A DNA stretch of 35,052 nt from positions 1-35,052 of the IMG/VR virus record IMGVR_UViG_3300010883_000173; one strand, written 5' to 3'. The translations under genes and the position numbers were made by a program. The notes under the pieces were generated by a model that saw only the letters and a list, made by a program, of their open reading frames with translations, had not been told where the DNA came from and ran no database searches. Below, piece by piece: positions 34,302-35,052 of this stretch (position 1 is the first letter of the stretch; the number at the start of each line of letters is the position of its first letter). The stretch comes from a virus.

Positions 34302-35052
34302 ATGGCTTTGTCTGATACTTCAAAGATTCTTATATCAATAAAGAAGCTAGTTGGAAAAGCGCATACTTCAAACGACAAAGATGTTGCAAATGAAGCTTTA
34401 CCGTCAGGCCTTACTGTTTCGTCTAATACAATTTTTGCTCAGACAATACCTTCACATACAGGGTCAGCTTCAAATTATCATATCTTGTCAAATTCACTAG
34501 GTGAAGGTGTAGTAGAATTTTTAAGATTGTCCGCATCTTTTATAGCCGGCTCAGATACAAGCGACGGTCGTCACGGATTTGCACTTCAGCTGCCCGATGA
34601 TTACGTATCAAAATCAAAAAATCCAAAAAAAGGAACAGACCCATTCACAAATGGTAGAGTGTTGTATCTTACAACAGGTTCTTTGCAACTAATTCCACCG
34701 AGCTTTGACTTAGACTATGAAGGTAAAACATACCATACAAGTAGCGGTCAAACTCAAATACCAGTACTAGATTCCAGAGACTGGTCATTAGACTACTTTA
34801 ATGGAATATTTTTCCAGCAAGATCCACCAGGGACGGGCGACAATGCATCAAACCCAAGATACATTGATGCATATGTCTATATTGGAGAATTTTCTAATAA
34901 AGGATTGTTTACTTCAGGAATGTCAGGCTCGCTGACACAGCTAACAGATGGAAAATCATATCTTGTCGCCGGTAATGGGATGTCAATTGCGTCTGGATCA
35001 ACGACAGGACAGATTACACTGAAGGTGTCAAAAGAGATGATATTTAATGAAA
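34302..35052 (+). CDS. Fiber-like virion protein (3' partial)
   Basis: The frame opens at ATG 34302, eight nt after the previous stop with TAGGG before it, and stays open to the window edge: 250 residues are visible and the end is missing. The N-terminus (SDTSKILISIKKLVGKAHTSNDKDVANEALPSG) is a helical attachment-type segment. Beta-rich, Ser/Gly/Thr-rich sequence follows (GRVLYLTTGSLQLIPPSFDLDY, SLDYFNGIFFQQDPPG, RYIDAYVYIGEF). Late in the visible part, LVAGNGMSIASGSTTGQITLKVS resembles fiber or collar proteins of large myoviruses, where similar text precedes a shaft. Probably part of the same adsorption structure as the preceding protein. No enzymatic motif. Confidence 0.65.
   Translation, partial: MALSDTSKILISIKKLVGKAHTSNDKDVANEALPSGLTVSSNTIFAQTIPSHTGSASNYHILSNSLGEGVVEFLRLSASFIAGSDTSDGRHGFALQLPDDYVSKSKNPKKGTDPFTNGRVLYLTTGSLQLIPPSFDLDYEGKTYHTSSGQTQIPVLDSRDWSLDYFNGIFFQQDPPGTGDNASNPRYIDAYVYIGEFSNKGLFTSGMSGSLTQLTDGKSYLVAGNGMSIASGSTTGQITLKVSKEMIFNE

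Overview
The window is a stretch of a tailed-phage genome with a contractile (myovirus-type) tail. It is AT-rich, nearly gap-free and, apart from one gene, transcribed rightward. The tail proteins are T4-type (sheath, 162-aa tube, gp15-like terminator, gp26-like hub protein), but the replication set is not plain T4: it has a short family A DNA polymerase and an adenosylcobalamin-type ribonucleotide reductase. Strong AGGAG ribosome sites and 1-4 nt gene overlaps fit a phage of a Gram-negative-type host. The host itself cannot be named from the sequence; marine phages are the closest analogues known to me.

Region 1 (1-19154) is the tail and baseplate operon. It holds a 5'-truncated gp15-like tail terminator, two tandem and very large sheath paralogues, the tail tube, a terminator, a gp26-like zinc-ribbon protein with a probable frameshifted extension, a TTG-started tape measure protein, a small helical protein, a 1242-aa virion protein, a LysM-type small baseplate protein and a 1145-aa hub-like protein.

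Region 2 (19223-31542) holds replication and metabolism genes. These are a polymerase-only family A DNA polymerase; a convergent LpxH-like metallophosphoesterase (the only minus-strand gene); an unknown 551-aa glycine-rich protein; a gp32-like single-strand-binding protein with its own promoter, repeat-bearing leader and terminator; then an overlapping operon of RecA/UvsX, FEN-type nuclease, DnaB/gp41-type helicase and class II NrdJ. A ClpP-like protease, a Dps/ferritin-like protein and a candidate YkuD-like Cys/His enzyme follow. No primase, ligase or clamp is in the window, so the replisome is completed elsewhere.

Region 3 (31612-35052) holds fiber-like genes: an 893-aa protein with six 18-19-residue repeats and a second fiber-like gene that runs off the right edge.

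The points most worth following up are the probable programmed frameshift at the tape-measure chaperone position, the doubled giant sheath genes, the compact polymerase with Leu at the Pol I 762 position, the gp32 leader, and the Dps-like and YkuD-like genes. No gap between genes exceeds 80 nt, and I saw no tRNA, CRISPR array, insertion sequence or integrase.
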